A stretch of DNA of 64,000 bases from BRHc4a sp049323755 (GCA_049323755.1 JBMOPE010000045.1:46286-110285); one strand, 5' to 3'. Counted from the first letter of the stretch, positions 18,220 to 27,604 are shown. Notes: generated by a model not told the origin, from the letters alone. Numbers and translations: made by a program.

Positions 18220-19437
18220 TCAGGTTCTATAATCCCCGTTTATCTTTACATACTCATAGGTAAGATCGCAGCCCCAGGCAACAGCCCCGTGCTTTCCTTC
18301 TTTCATGTCAATTAAGACAATTACCGTATCTCCCGAAAGGACCACTGCAGCCGCCTCTTCGTCGAAGGGGAGCCCGCAGCCATCCCCGGCCACCTGCACA
18401 TCACCAAGGAATATGTTAACGGCGTTAGGGTTAAACTGTGCCCCCGAGTAACCGGCAGCACATATTATCCTTCCCCAGTTGGCATCCCGGCCAAAAACAG
18501 CAGCCTTGAAAAGGGTGGATGAGGCAACACTCCTGGCCGCAAGCCTGGCGTCCTTTTCAGTGGGGGCATTTATTACCCTCACCTCTATCAGCTTGGTGGC
18601 CCCCTCACCATCCCTGGCAATATCCTTGGCCAGGGCCACGCAAACATTGGTCAAAGCATCTCGGAAAATCCGGGAGCCGTCTCCTCCTGCCTTAATTTCG
18701 CTATTTCCCGCAGTTCCGCCGGCCAGGGCCAGCAGGCTGTCATTGGTGCTGCTGTCCCCATCTACGGATATCATATTAAAGCTTCTGTCCGCAGCGTATT
18801 TGACACATTCCTGCAGAAAACCGGGGTCCACCGCCGCGTCGGTGGTTATAAAGGCCAGCATTGTGGCCATATTGGGATGAATCATACCTGACCCCTTGGC
18901 CATTCCGCCCATCGTAATGATTTTGCCTTCCAGCTCAAACCTGACGGCGTGCTCCTTTAATTCGGTATCTGTTGTCATAATGGCCTCGGCTGCGTCATGT
19001 CCTCCGCTTTCACTTAGAGCGGCAACCGCCGAATTAATTCCAGGAACAACCTTATCCATAGGCATGGGCTGACCTATTACTCCTGTTGAGCACACCAGCA
19101 CGCTTTCTTCCGGAATACCCAAAAGCCGGGCAGTCTCAGCGGCCATTACCCGTGCGTCTTCCATCCCCTGCGGGCCGTTACAGGTATTGGCATTACCGCT
19201 GTTTACCACCACAGCCCTGGCCCTTCCGCCCTTAACCCTCTCCATATTTAACAGCACCGAGGGAGACTTTACCACGTTTGTGGTAAACACCCCCGCCGCC
19301 GAAGCATCACATTCAGAATAAACAATCGCCACGTCTTTCTTTCCTATATACTTTACACCGGCGGCCACCCCGGAGGCCTTAAAGCCCCCCGCAGCGGTAA
19401 CCCCCCCCGGCACTATCTCAAACTTATCCTCAGACAC
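18220..19437 (-). CDS. argJ: Bifunctional ornithine acetyltransferase / N-acetylglutamate synthase
   Basis: ArgJ moves the acetyl group from N-acetylornithine to glutamate, and in bifunctional forms also uses acetyl-CoA. The precursor cleaves itself before the threonine in MATMLAF (about residue 180), giving alpha and beta chains. I choose the GTG at 19437 because GGAGG lies 8 bases upstream, giving 405 residues. The upstream ATG at 19452 lies in heptad-repeat sequence with a poor site. This gene follows argC by about 50 bases. No argA or argE is seen, which fits the recycling pathway. Confidence 0.92.
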   Translation of the reverse strand: MSEDKFEIVPGGVTAAGGFKASGVAAGVKYIGKKDVAIVYSECDASAAGVFTTNVVKSPSVLLNMERVKGGRARAVVVNSGNANTCNGPQGMEDARVMAAETARLLGIPEESVLVCSTGVIGQPMPMDKVVPGINSAVAALSESGGHDAAEAIMTTDTELKEHAVRFELEGKIITMGGMAKGSGMIHPNMATMLAFITTDAAVDPGFLQECVKYAADRSFNMISVDGDSSTNDSLLALAGGTAGNSEIKAGGDGSRIFRDALTNVCVALAKDIARDGEGATKLIEVRVINAPTEKDARLAARSVASSTLFKAAVFGRDANWGRIICAAGYSGAQFNPNAVNIFLGDVQVAGDGCGLPFDEEAAAVVLSGDTVIVLIDMKEGKHGAVAWGCDLTYEYVKINGDYRT

Positions 19438-19486
19438 TATTCTGACCTCCATTCCAACTTCCAACATCCAACCTCCAACTTCCGGT

Positions 19487-20542
19487 TTATGGGTACATTC
19501 CCGGCCTGCCCAGGGCAACTTCTTCAGGAAGGCCAAACATGATATTCATATTCTGCACCGCCTGGCCTGAGGCTCCCTTGATTAGATTGTCAATGGCTGA
19601 TACCACCACAACCCTGCCGGTCCTGCCATCAACCACAAGCCCTATGTCACAGTGGTTGGACCCGCTCACCGACTTGGTTCCCGGAAGCATTCCCGGGGGA
19701 AGAACCCTCACAAAGGGGCTCCCTTCATAAAACTCCCTGTATAGGGCGTTTATTTCTTCAACCTCTGCCTGCCCCTTCAGCTTGGCATACATAGTGCTTA
19801 ATATTCCCCTATTCATAGGAGTCAGGTGGGGAGAAAAGGACACCACAACATTTTCCCCGGCCAGGAGGCCAAGCTCCTGCTCAATCTCAGGTGTATGCCT
19901 GTGGACCCCCACATTATACGCTTTTATATTTTCATTTACCTCGCAGTAAAGTGTATTAAGGGACAGCGACCTCCCGGCCCCTGATACTCCGGACTTCGAG
20001 TCTATTACTATGGTGCCGGCGTCCACAAGGCCCTTTTTAAGCAGCGGGGCCAGCCCCAAAATGACGCTGGTGGGGTAGCACCCCGGATTGGCGACAATAC
20101 CGGCCTCTTTTATATTTTCACGGTGAATCTCCGGCAATCCGTATACAATTCTTTCGTTTAGCCCCGGCTCGGTATGCTCAACCTTATACCATTTCTCATA
20201 AACCCTGTGGTCGTTAAAGCGGAAATCCGCCCCGAGGTCAACGAGTTTTTTCCCCTGCCTGTTCACCTCGGCGGCCACCGGCATGGAATGCCCGTGGGGA
20301 AGAGCGGTGAAAACTATATCACACTTTTCCACCAATGCCGGAAGGTCCAGCTCCTCGCATATCATTTCTGTATGTTTATACAGGTGCGGGTATACCTCCC
20401 AGAAGGGCTTTTCAGCATAGCTCTGGGTGGTAAGCCCGGTGAGCCTTACCACGGGATGTGCCGATAATAAACGGACCAGCTCCGCCCCGGCATATCCCGT
20501 CGCCCCTATAACACCTGCCTTTATTTCCGCACTGCGCGTCAT
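19487..20542 (-). CDS. argC: N-acetyl-gamma-glutamyl-phosphate reductase
   Basis: ArgC reduces N-acetylglutamyl phosphate with NADPH. It shows the nucleotide fold GVIGATGYAGAELVRLL at residue 10, the active-site cysteine in NPGCYPTSV near residue 155 and the histidine-containing HRHTPEIEQEL near residue 218. It is the first gene of the arginine set. GGGGGGAGG precedes the ATG. An intrinsic terminator sits in its leader, and an ArgR-like dyad lies further up. Confidence 0.95.
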   Translation of the reverse strand: MTRSAEIKAGVIGATGYAGAELVRLLSAHPVVRLTGLTTQSYAEKPFWEVYPHLYKHTEMICEELDLPALVEKCDIVFTALPHGHSMPVAAEVNRQGKKLVDLGADFRFNDHRVYEKWYKVEHTEPGLNERIVYGLPEIHRENIKEAGIVANPGCYPTSVILGLAPLLKKGLVDAGTIVIDSKSGVSGAGRSLSLNTLYCEVNENIKAYNVGVHRHTPEIEQELGLLAGENVVVSFSPHLTPMNRGILSTMYAKLKGQAEVEEINALYREFYEGSPFVRVLPPGMLPGTKSVSGSNHCDIGLVVDGRTGRVVVVSAIDNLIKGASGQAVQNMNIMFGLPEEVALGRPGMYP

Positions 20543-20567
20543 TTACTTTTCCTCCCCCCAATTACCT

Positions 20568-20597
20568 AAAAAACCACCCTAACCGGGTGGCTTTTTT
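20568..20597 (-). terminator. Intrinsic terminator in the argC leader, possible attenuator
   Basis: CCACCC/GGGTGG with loop ggtta is flanked by A7 and T6 runs, so it can work in both directions. On the minus strand it ends about 26 bases before the argC ATG, leaving no room for a promoter between them. argC transcripts must therefore read through it. GGTGG at 20605-20609 (minus strand) could pair with the CCACC arm as an antiterminator. Confidence 0.6.
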
Positions 20598-20634
20598 TGG
20601 CTCTCCACCAAACAATTATAATTATACAACTCAG

Positions 20635-20648
20635 TGTATATTTATACA
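20635..20648. promoter_or_regulatory. Candidate ArgR operator upstream of argC
   Basis: TGTATA-tt-TATACA is an AT-rich dyad like an ARG box. It lies about 93 bases upstream of argC and next to a minus-strand TTGACA (20657-20652). I could not find a well-spaced -10 for that -35. The assignment rests on position and symmetry only. Confidence 0.35.
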
Positions 20649-20657
20649 ATATGTCAA

Positions 20658-21123
20658 TTAAATAAAATTACATATCTTTTAATAATACTGCGGAACAGCT
20701 CATCTCTCCTGCCGGATTATTATGCCACAGTAAAATAAACGCCCTGCGGGCGTTGCCGCTGTGCCAGCGGCGGAATCCAGAATTCAGAAGTCAGAATCCA
20801 GAATTGTTTGGACATTTCCCAGCACTTTTTTCTTTTTTATAGTGTGAAGCATTGCCTATTGTATCTGTATAGGAGAAGCCCCCAATCGAGCGATTTCCCG
20901 GAGGCTGTTATTGGCTCTTGGCGAAGGAGTCTACGGGCATGCTAGTCTCCAACAGGACGTTGGAGGCAGTCCGAACCGGCGCATGGACGCGCCCGGCTGT
21001 CAGTTGGCGACGAGCCACAGAGCCAGTTACAGCCGGAGGATCCTATCGTGAGTGCGGGGGTTTATCCGGTACGCTCCAAAGCTGCTATGTTATTTGTAAC
21101 CAGTCATATTTTACTTTATCGCT
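20658..21123. other. Gene-free stretch with a GC-rich structured segment
   Basis: After a heptad array at about 20,770-20,805, the segment 20,865-21,075 is GC-rich and full of hairpins. Examples are CTCCAAC-aggac-GTTGGAG at about 20,944-20,962 and CCGGCGC/GCGCCCGG at about 20,976-20,996. An open frame runs through it on the plus strand, but it has no ribosome site and an odd composition. It may be a structured RNA or a remnant of a group II intron or other mobile element; I cannot identify it. Confidence 0.35.
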
Positions 21124-21840
21124 CTAGAGAATAACCGGCACCGGACCACCCAGTGCAACCTCCCTGGCTGACACTGTGCAGCTCCTTGCCATAACCTCAA
21201 CCCCGGCTGAGGCCGCCCGGTCAAGCTCCAGGCTGAATATAGGGTCCCTGACCCGGTTAGGGCTGAAGCACCGGGCATCAGACCTCTGTATAACAAAAAG
21301 AACCACCGCCCTGTAGCCCTCCCTCAGAGCGGCGGCCAGCTCCTCCATATGCCTTGCCCCCCGTTCCGAAGGGGCGTCCGGAAAAAGGGCGGTCCCGCCT
21401 TCAACAAGGGTTACCGATTTAACCTCCATGTAACACCCCGAGCCGTCCCGGCCCCAAAAGAAAAAGTCAAACCTTCCCCTTCCATAGGCGGCCTCCCGCT
21501 TAACCACGGCTATTTCACCCAGTTCCGGCAGTGCGCCGGTAAGCAGCGCCCGGTAAATAAGCCTGTTGGGAAGAAGAGAGTCGACAGACACCCTATAGCC
21601 ATTATTTTCAGCAAGAAGTATCCTATAATTTAATTTGGCTCCCGGCTTTTTACCATGGGCTACAAAGACACGGGCACCCGGAAATAAGAGCTCGGCCATC
21701 CTTCCTGAACTTGGCACATGGGCCAGTACCCTCTGGCCCCCTATTTCCACCTCTCCCACAAACCGGTTGTGCCGCAAAAGGAAAACCGCCTCGTTAAGGC
21801 GGGGCAGAACAATTTTAGCCTCAATGTCAGACTTACTCAA
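21124..21840 (-). CDS. sfsA: SfsA-family DNA/RNA nuclease
   Basis: The protein matches SfsA: HVPSSGRMAELL near residue 43, a GRFDFFF strand, YMEVKSVTL near residue 140 and FPDAPSERGARHMEEL. The last motifs belong to a PD-(D/E)XK-like nuclease core. E. coli SfsA was first described as a sugar-fermentation regulator and later linked to nuclease activity. The TTG at 21840 is preferred because AGGAG lies 8 bases upstream, giving 238 residues, close to the family norm. An ATG at 21861 has no such site. It is the last gene of a minus-strand run with the DUF72 and sirtuin genes. Confidence 0.88.
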   Translation of the reverse strand: MSKSDIEAKIVLPRLNEAVFLLRHNRFVGEVEIGGQRVLAHVPSSGRMAELLFPGARVFVAHGKKPGAKLNYRILLAENNGYRVSVDSLLPNRLIYRALLTGALPELGEIAVVKREAAYGRGRFDFFFWGRDGSGCYMEVKSVTLVEGGTALFPDAPSERGARHMEELAAALREGYRAVVLFVIQRSDARCFSPNRVRDPIFSLELDRAASAGVEVMARSCTVSAREVALGGPVPVIL

Positions 21841-21940
21841 AATCAATTCTCCTATTCTCATATAAAACCGGCTTCTAAAATTTATTCTGACTTCTGACTC
21901 CTGAATTCTGACTTCTGACCGTGAAGGAATACCCCATAGC

Positions 21941-22729
21941 CTAAATAACCCTCTCCCCGGCCAGCCTGAGCATATCTCTTATCATCCTGGCGTTGGTCAC
22001 AGCCTGGCCCCGGTAGTGGTTATTCATGCTGACATATACGTTTTCAACCTTTTGGGCAAGCCCTGCAATTCTGGGCACCCATTCGGCCAGCTCCTGCTCC
22101 GAGTAAAGATAGTCATACCTCTCATAGCTTTCCCTGTGGTTCCACCACTTCTCATAATTTCTGCCGTGAAACCGCACATAGGCTATTGACGAGGTAGCCC
22201 TTGCCTCAGGAGGCACCAGTCCCTTTAAAAGCGGTTCGTCCACACAAACGTAGCCCAGCCCCTGCTCTGACAAAAACGCAAAAATATCATCCCTGATCCA
22301 CTCACCGTGCCTGAATTCAACCACGGTGGGAAATCCACCCAGGCACCTGCCAAGCTCCTTAACATAGGTCACATTATCCCCGTTCAGCCTGAAGCTCTGG
22401 GGAAACTGGGCCAGGACACAACCCAGCTTTCCGGACTCCACCAGCGGCTGCAGCGCCTGGATAAAGTCCTCGATATCCTGTTGATTGTCCTTTCTCTCGT
22501 GGGTAAGGGTTTTGTATGCCTTTATAACAAACCGGAAGTCTTCAGGAGTCTTGGCCTGCATGTTGTATATCATGTACTTGTTGGGCAGGCGGTAATAGGT
22601 GCTGTTAACCTCGGTGAATTTAAACTGCCCGGCATATAGAGAAAGCATCTCCTTTTTATCAACCTTTTCCGGGTAAAAGGTACCCTTCCAGTCATCGTAG
22701 CTATAGCCAGCTGTTCCCACAAAAATCAT
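21941..22729 (-). CDS. DUF72 (YecE-like) protein
   Basis: The protein (262 residues) starts with FVGTAGYSYDDWKGTFYP and contains YAGQFKFTEVNSTYYRLP, both hallmarks of DUF72, a TIM-barrel-like family. Its function is unknown. It begins 12 bases after the sirtuin gene and is therefore probably co-transcribed with it. Heptad repeats fill the spacer to sfsA. Confidence 0.88.
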   Translation of the reverse strand: MIFVGTAGYSYDDWKGTFYPEKVDKKEMLSLYAGQFKFTEVNSTYYRLPNKYMIYNMQAKTPEDFRFVIKAYKTLTHERKDNQQDIEDFIQALQPLVESGKLGCVLAQFPQSFRLNGDNVTYVKELGRCLGGFPTVVEFRHGEWIRDDIFAFLSEQGLGYVCVDEPLLKGLVPPEARATSSIAYVRFHGRNYEKWWNHRESYERYDYLYSEQELAEWVPRIAGLAQKVENVYVSMNNHYRGQAVTNARMIRDMLRLAGERVI

Positions 22730-22741
22730 TAAATCACCATC

Positions 22742-23518
22742 TCAGGCCAGCAGGCCCTCATCATATTTTAGCTTTCCCCTGTCCTTTAAAACCCTTGCCA
22801 GCTCGGTGAAGGCCTCTCCCGCCCTTGCCTCTATTTTCAGCACCGCCCGGTGGTCCTCCATGGTGCCACCTAAATTAACTATTGCAAGTTGTTTGCACAG
22901 GCTGGGCAGGTAGTTCACCGGGGACACCTCCAGGCTGGAACCAACCACCACCATAAGGTCGCTTTCCGCCGCCTCTTTACAGCAGTGGTAAAAGTCGTGG
23001 GGAAGCGAGTCCCCGAAAAACACAGTGTCAGGCTTGTAAACGCCACCGCACTGGCTGTGCCTTGGAGGTATATGCCCTTCCAAAACCATGCCCTCCAGTT
23101 CCTGCCAGGATATCTTACTGCCGCAGTTTATACAGCTGGCCGACCTCAGGTGGCCGTGCAGCTCGTAAACCTTTTCCGACCCGGCTCTCTGGTGAAGCCC
23201 GTCAATATTCTGGGTTATAACTGCATCAACAAGGCCGGATTTCTCCAGTTCCGCGATGACAATATGGGCAGCATTGGGCACGGCAGCCTGCAGCGGGCCC
23301 ATTAGGGGCATTCCTGCTTTGTAAAAAACTTCGGGCCTGTAAATAAAGGTCTCCGCCGAGAATACATACAGGGGGTCCACCTTATTCCAGAGCCCATCAG
23401 GCCCCCGAAAGTCCGGTATCCCGCTCTCGGTGGATATCCCGGCCCCGGTTAATATCATTGTCTTTTTACTCTCAACCATCAAGTCAGCCAGTTTGATTAT
23501 TTTTTCACCAATAGACAT
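22742..23518 (-). CDS. cobB: Sirtuin, NAD-dependent protein deacylase
   Basis: The sirtuin core is clear: LTGAGISTESGIPDFRG at residue 23, TQNIDGLHQRAG near residue 100, and the NAD-binding VVGSSLEVSP near residue 190. It removes acyl groups from lysines and consumes NAD. The structural zinc site reads CINC then HSQC, so one of the usual four cysteines is replaced by histidine (CCHC). It lies 16 bases after the radical SAM gene and 12 bases before the DUF72 gene. Confidence 0.93.
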   Translation of the reverse strand: MSIGEKIIKLADLMVESKKTMILTGAGISTESGIPDFRGPDGLWNKVDPLYVFSAETFIYRPEVFYKAGMPLMGPLQAAVPNAAHIVIAELEKSGLVDAVITQNIDGLHQRAGSEKVYELHGHLRSASCINCGSKISWQELEGMVLEGHIPPRHSQCGGVYKPDTVFFGDSLPHDFYHCCKEAAESDLMVVVGSSLEVSPVNYLPSLCKQLAIVNLGGTMEDHRAVLKIEARAGEAFTELARVLKDRGKLKYDEGLLA

Positions 23519-23534
23519 AAATCAGTCCCACCTC

Positions 23535-24569
23535 CTAAACCACTACACCAACCCTGTGCCCGCAGCCCCTGCAAAGGTCGCCGTCCATCCCGGCAACCCC
23601 TGTCCGGTAGCCTCTCCTGTCGATAACCACAGCGGAGCACTCCGGGCAGTGGGTTTTACCCCCGTCCAGCTCAGGGGCATTGCCTATATAAACATAGTTA
23701 AGGTACCTGCCTGCGGTTTCCCTGGCCAAAAGCATTGTCTCCCTGGGTGTGGGCTCCAGGTCAAACTTGTAATTGGGGAAATACCTGGAAAAGTGAATGG
23801 GGATATCCCTGTTTATCCCCGCCAGCCATTTCGCCAGCTCTGTTATTTCTTCCGGGGTGTCATTAAGTCCCGGCACCAGGAGGGTGGTTATCTCTACATG
23901 GCACTTCCCTGCAGCTATCTCCACAGTCCTTATAACCGGTTCCAGACGGCCTGCGCAGGTATCCCTGTAATATTTGTCGGTGAAGCCCTTTACATCTATG
24001 TTCATTGCGTCAATAAAAGGCAGTATTTCTTTCAGAGGCTCTTCATTAACATAGCCGTTAGTCACCAGCACATTTTTCAGGCCCTTCTCCCTGGCCAGCT
24101 TCGAGGTGTCATATACATACTCGTACCACATAAACGGCTCAGAGTAAGTGTAGGCCAGCCCTACGTTTGGAACTCCCTCCTCCCTGGAGGAAAGCGCCGC
24201 TCTTACGGCGTCATCCGGGCTCATGTATACCGCTTTTGGGTCCCCGTGGGCTATTTCCCAGTTCTGGCAAAAGCCGCAGCGAAGGTTGCAGCCCACCGTT
24301 CCCAGCGAGAGAATATAGCTGCCGGGGTAAAAATGGTAAAGAGGCTTTTTCTCAATGGGGTCCATACCGTAAGCTGTACACTGGCCGTAATTGGTTGCGT
24401 ACAGCGTCCCGTCCCTGTTTTCTCTCACCCGGCAAAAACCCCGATGTCCCGGCTTTATATTGCAAAGTTTGGGGCAAACCATACAAAAAGTCCTGCCGTC
24501 ATCACTCTTATCGTAGAAAAAAACTTCTTTTCCAATTTCCTTTACATCAGCAGCCACATTATCACCCAT
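23535..24569 (-). CDS. amrS: AmmeMemoRadiSam system radical SAM enzyme
   Basis: The radical SAM cluster motif reads CNLRCGFCQN near residue 75. Extra cysteine pairs lie near the N-terminus (CMVCPKLCNI) and the C-terminus (CPEC, CRGCGH). This pattern is the AmrS type, related to pyruvate formate-lyase activases. Its reaction is not established. The neighbouring gene encodes the other two partners, AmrB and AmrA. The start is uncertain: the ATG at 24569 is used here, and a TTG at 24596 or a GTG slightly downstream are alternatives. Confidence 0.88.
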   Translation of the reverse strand: MGDNVAADVKEIGKEVFFYDKSDDGRTFCMVCPKLCNIKPGHRGFCRVRENRDGTLYATNYGQCTAYGMDPIEKKPLYHFYPGSYILSLGTVGCNLRCGFCQNWEIAHGDPKAVYMSPDDAVRAALSSREEGVPNVGLAYTYSEPFMWYEYVYDTSKLAREKGLKNVLVTNGYVNEEPLKEILPFIDAMNIDVKGFTDKYYRDTCAGRLEPVIRTVEIAAGKCHVEITTLLVPGLNDTPEEITELAKWLAGINRDIPIHFSRYFPNYKFDLEPTPRETMLLARETAGRYLNYVYIGNAPELDGGKTHCPECSAVVIDRRGYRTGVAGMDGDLCRGCGHRVGVVV

Positions 24570-24685
24570 ACCCCTATCGCTATTGATAGACTCCAAGTAC
24601 CCAAAGCTATTAAGGAATGCTCAATTTATTCTGGATTCTGACTTCTGACTTCTGTATTCCGACCGCAGGAAATACTAATAAGCGT

Positions 24686-26089
24686 CTATTTATGCCTTAC
24701 CACTTCGAACCTTTCCAGTTCCACCGGCTCGTCTGGCTCTATTCCGGCCTTTTGCCTTGCTATATCCACCTGCTCCTCGGCAGTGCCGATGCCCTCCAGG
24801 TTCGGAAGCAGCAGCCCCTGCTTCCTTCCGGATTTTACTATCACGCCGTACCGTTGGGGGTCCAGGCTATCCATGCCTTCTATAGGCTCGGGGGGGTATA
24901 AAACATCCACTGATATGTCCAGGTCGTCCAGCTCTCCTGAGTCCACCGGGTAAAACCGGGGGTCGCGGTGCCCCGCGCTAATGGCGTTGTTTATAGTTTC
25001 CTCCACTATACTGCCGTACTGTGGAAAAACCGAGCCGATGCACCCCCTCAGCTGACCGTCCTTTTTAAGGGATACAAATACTCCGGCGGGCTTTTTAAAC
25101 TCATCCGGAATATCATCGGGATGCATACGGAGCCTCTTTCCTTCAGCATGATACTCCAGGGCCATCCTGGCGATGCGGGGAAGCATACCTTCATTCAGCT
25201 TTTTGCTCTCAATGTTTAGCCGCCGGCCCTCTCCCAGAATTCGGCCAAAATCCCTTTCCTGGTCTTCTGACCTGGGGGTAAGGGCAGCCACCATGTAGCC
25301 AACCCCGAAGGGCCCTTCATAGGACAGCACCTCCGCGTCCACAGCATAGCCGTCCAGGGCGCCCAGCATCATTGTAATAGGCCTGAGCCCGCACTCCCCA
25401 GCCATTTCAACCAGCTGGGCATCAATATTTATTATTCCCATTACATCGGCCTCGCTAACCAGCCTGGCAATCTCCCGGTCGAATTCCTCACCCCTGGGAT
25501 TATAGCCTGCCGGAGCATCCTGAGTCAGTGCATGGGAAAGGTCCCCGCTGGCAATTACCGCAATATTCTTGCCGGACTCCTCCGCACCCTCCTGTATAGC
25601 TTCGCCAAACCGGTATAGCTCCTCCGGAGGCAGCAGCCCCATGTAAATTACCACCAGGGGCAAATCCACCCCTGCCTCTCTTAAGAAATACAGGGGCACT
25701 GTGACGCCGTGGTCCAGCTCCACACTGACGCCATAGTCACCGGCAGTTTCACCATTCATTACAATAGTTACAATTCCCGCTTCCCTCGCCTTTCTGTAAA
25801 TGTCCGAGGCCAATTGCAGGTCATTCTCAATTTCATAGGACTCCTCAGGTGCGCCGAACGAACCAAGGTTGCCACAAAGGATCTCTTCGGAGTTTATGGC
25901 AATCCCGTCCCTGAAAACCGGCCCGTGGGGAGTAATCATCACAAGTGACTGAGCCTTGCTCTCTTTGAGCCTACGGGCCAGCTCAAGCATTGCCTCCCTT
26001 GTCCTGATCACATTGTCCGACTGTTTTTTGCCCACCCCTGGCACCATGATGGGGGGGTGGGGACATACACCGCAAAATACTACGGGCAT
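24686..26089 (-). CDS. AmmeMemoRadiSam fusion protein, MEMO-like (AmrB) plus AMMECR1 (AmrA)
   Basis: Residues 1 to about 270 match the MEMO/LigB-type extradiol dioxygenase superfamily (CGVCPHPPIMVPGVG, ITPHGPVFRDG, ASGDLSHAL). Residues about 290-467 match AMMECR1 (PAGVFVSLKKDGQLRGCIGS, GHRDPRF, SGRKQGLLLPNLE). The two are often separate genes; here they are fused. Together with the radical SAM enzyme 116 bases downstream they form the complete three-part system. Its cellular role is unknown, and the co-occurrence across phyla is the main known fact. Confidence 0.9.
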   Translation of the reverse strand: MPVVFCGVCPHPPIMVPGVGKKQSDNVIRTREAMLELARRLKESKAQSLVMITPHGPVFRDGIAINSEEILCGNLGSFGAPEESYEIENDLQLASDIYRKAREAGIVTIVMNGETAGDYGVSVELDHGVTVPLYFLREAGVDLPLVVIYMGLLPPEELYRFGEAIQEGAEESGKNIAVIASGDLSHALTQDAPAGYNPRGEEFDREIARLVSEADVMGIINIDAQLVEMAGECGLRPITMMLGALDGYAVDAEVLSYEGPFGVGYMVAALTPRSEDQERDFGRILGEGRRLNIESKKLNEGMLPRIARMALEYHAEGKRLRMHPDDIPDEFKKPAGVFVSLKKDGQLRGCIGSVFPQYGSIVEETINNAISAGHRDPRFYPVDSGELDDLDISVDVLYPPEPIEGMDSLDPQRYGVIVKSGRKQGLLLPNLEGIGTAEEQVDIARQKAGIEPDEPVELERFEVVRHK

Positions 26090-26186
26090 CGGGATCCCCT
26101 TTCCAGATTTTTATTATTATTTATATTTATATTTTAACCGCCAGCATACCACTGTCGATAAATTACCTCGTATAGTCCCAAAGTAT

Positions 26187-26840
26187 TCATTTTAATAATC
26201 CTGAGAAAGCGTCCCAGATAAAGTACCCTCCGAGTCCAAGCACAAAAAGCCCGCACACCGCAAGCACCCCACTGTATATCCTCTGGCTGATGAACCTCCT
26301 CCCCCCGGCCACCGCGCCGGAGATCAGACTGTACCACACAAGATCAGCCAGTATGTGACCGGAGTAAAAGGATGTTACTCCCCATAGGCCTCCCTGCAGC
26401 GCCTGGGTTATGTAAAGAAGGCCCACTGTGGCCCACCACATACTCCAGTATGGGTTGGAAAGGCTTATCAGTGCTCCTGCCGTCACCGGGTGTAATCCTT
26501 TTCCGCCATTAGCCTCAGATGAGTGAGAATCCAGGTCCAGGGATACTTTTCCCTTTATGGCGTCCCTGGCCATACTCCAGCCAAAGTAAAGGAGGAAAAG
26601 ACCACCTATCAGCCCAATGGTTATCTTGACCGACTCCCTGCCTAGCGCCGAGGCCAGGCCGAATGCCAGCAGAACAACCAGGAGCAGCTCAAGGATGGCA
26701 TGTCCGAGGGTAATGAGGGGACCTGCCCAAAAGCCCCTCCTTGCACTCTCTCCCACAGTAACCACCAAGAGGGGCCCAGGCATCATGGCCCCCGAAAATC
26801 CAACCACAAAGGCTGTGGTAAATATTGCTGTCATATCCAT
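26187..26840 (-). CDS. LysE-family exporter
   Basis: This membrane protein (217 residues) has about six hydrophobic helices and the LysE motif GFSGAMMPGPLLVVTVGES in the first one. Family members export amino acids or similar small molecules; the substrate here is unknown. The ATG at 26840 is chosen because GGGAGG lies 9 bases upstream. A longer frame would start inside a leader hairpin. It precedes the AmmeMemoRadiSam genes on the same strand by 97 bases. Confidence 0.87.
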   Translation of the reverse strand: MDMTAIFTTAFVVGFSGAMMPGPLLVVTVGESARRGFWAGPLITLGHAILELLLVVLLAFGLASALGRESVKITIGLIGGLFLLYFGWSMARDAIKGKVSLDLDSHSSEANGGKGLHPVTAGALISLSNPYWSMWWATVGLLYITQALQGGLWGVTSFYSGHILADLVWYSLISGAVAGGRRFISQRIYSGVLAVCGLFVLGLGGYFIWDAFSGLLK

Positions 26841-26853
26841 AACATAAAACCTC

Positions 26854-26878
26854 CCCCAGGGGTTTTCTTCTCCTGGGG
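26854..26878 (-). promoter_or_regulatory. Leader hairpin overlapping the LysE ribosome site
   Basis: CCCCAGG pairs with CCTGGGG, and the 3' arm runs directly into the GGGGGAGG ribosome binding site of the LysE gene. Folding would partly hide that site. Confidence 0.45.
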
Positions 26879-27002
26879 CCAAAATCCTTCAACTGTCTAA
26901 AAATATTGAAAAAAAGCTTTATTAATCTACTAATTACACGATATTATTATATAAGAAAGAAAATATCAGTAATTCAAAAATAAAAACCGGAAGTGCATAA
27001 TT

Positions 27003-27602
27003 ATGCAAATAAACAGCATGCTTCCGGCCCTGCTGAATATCCTGACCGGGCAGGCCGGCCAGAACAAGGTGGACAAGTCCGCTTCAAAACAGGGAATGGG
27101 TGAAATTTTCAGGCAAGTGGTGGAAGCCCCTTTGAAAGGCGTTCAGCCCCCGGGGGTAAACAGTCCGGCGGAGGCGGAGCCAAAACACGCCCCGCAGCAG
27201 CCTGCCGGCAACAATTTACCTGATTTCCTTCCACTGCCCCTGAAGTCCCCACTATTTGAAGAGTCCAGGTTTTTCATCAAAAACTACAGGGAAGACTCAG
27301 CGGAGCAGGAAAATGAGCGCCCCTGCAGCGTTTTTATAAACCTGCGCACAGACAACATGGGATCACTCTGGATACACCTAATGGCCAAAAGCCAGTCCCT
27401 GACGTTATCCTTCTACACAGAAAAAGAATATTACACCTCACTTATAAATAAAAGCTTTTCAGAATTGGTTGAAGATTTAACCGAAATAGGATTCTCATCG
27501 GTAAAAGTGGCCGGGATAACCCGGCCCGGAATAAAAAGCTGCGAGGACATAGTTCCGGGTTCCGGTGACTCACAAAACTACCTTCTTAATCTGGAAGTGT
27601 GA
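27003..27602 (+). CDS. FliK-like flagellar hook-length control protein
   Basis: The protein (199 residues) has a low-complexity N-terminus rich in P, A and Q. Its C-terminal domain (about residues 105-185: SVFINLRTDNMGSLWIHL, then alternating strands) resembles the Flg_hook domain of FliK. It is much shorter than usual FliK (over 350 residues). The next gene, 2 bases away, encodes an FlhB tail, the FliK partner in secretion switching. That supports the call, though no full flagellar operon is present. GGAAGTG precedes the ATG. Confidence 0.6.
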   Translation: MQINSMLPALLNILTGQAGQNKVDKSASKQGMGEIFRQVVEAPLKGVQPPGVNSPAEAEPKHAPQQPAGNNLPDFLPLPLKSPLFEESRFFIKNYREDSAEQENERPCSVFINLRTDNMGSLWIHLMAKSQSLTLSFYTEKEYYTSLINKSFSELVEDLTEIGFSSVKVAGITRPGIKSCEDIVPGSGDSQNYLLNLEV

Positions 27603-27604
27603 TT

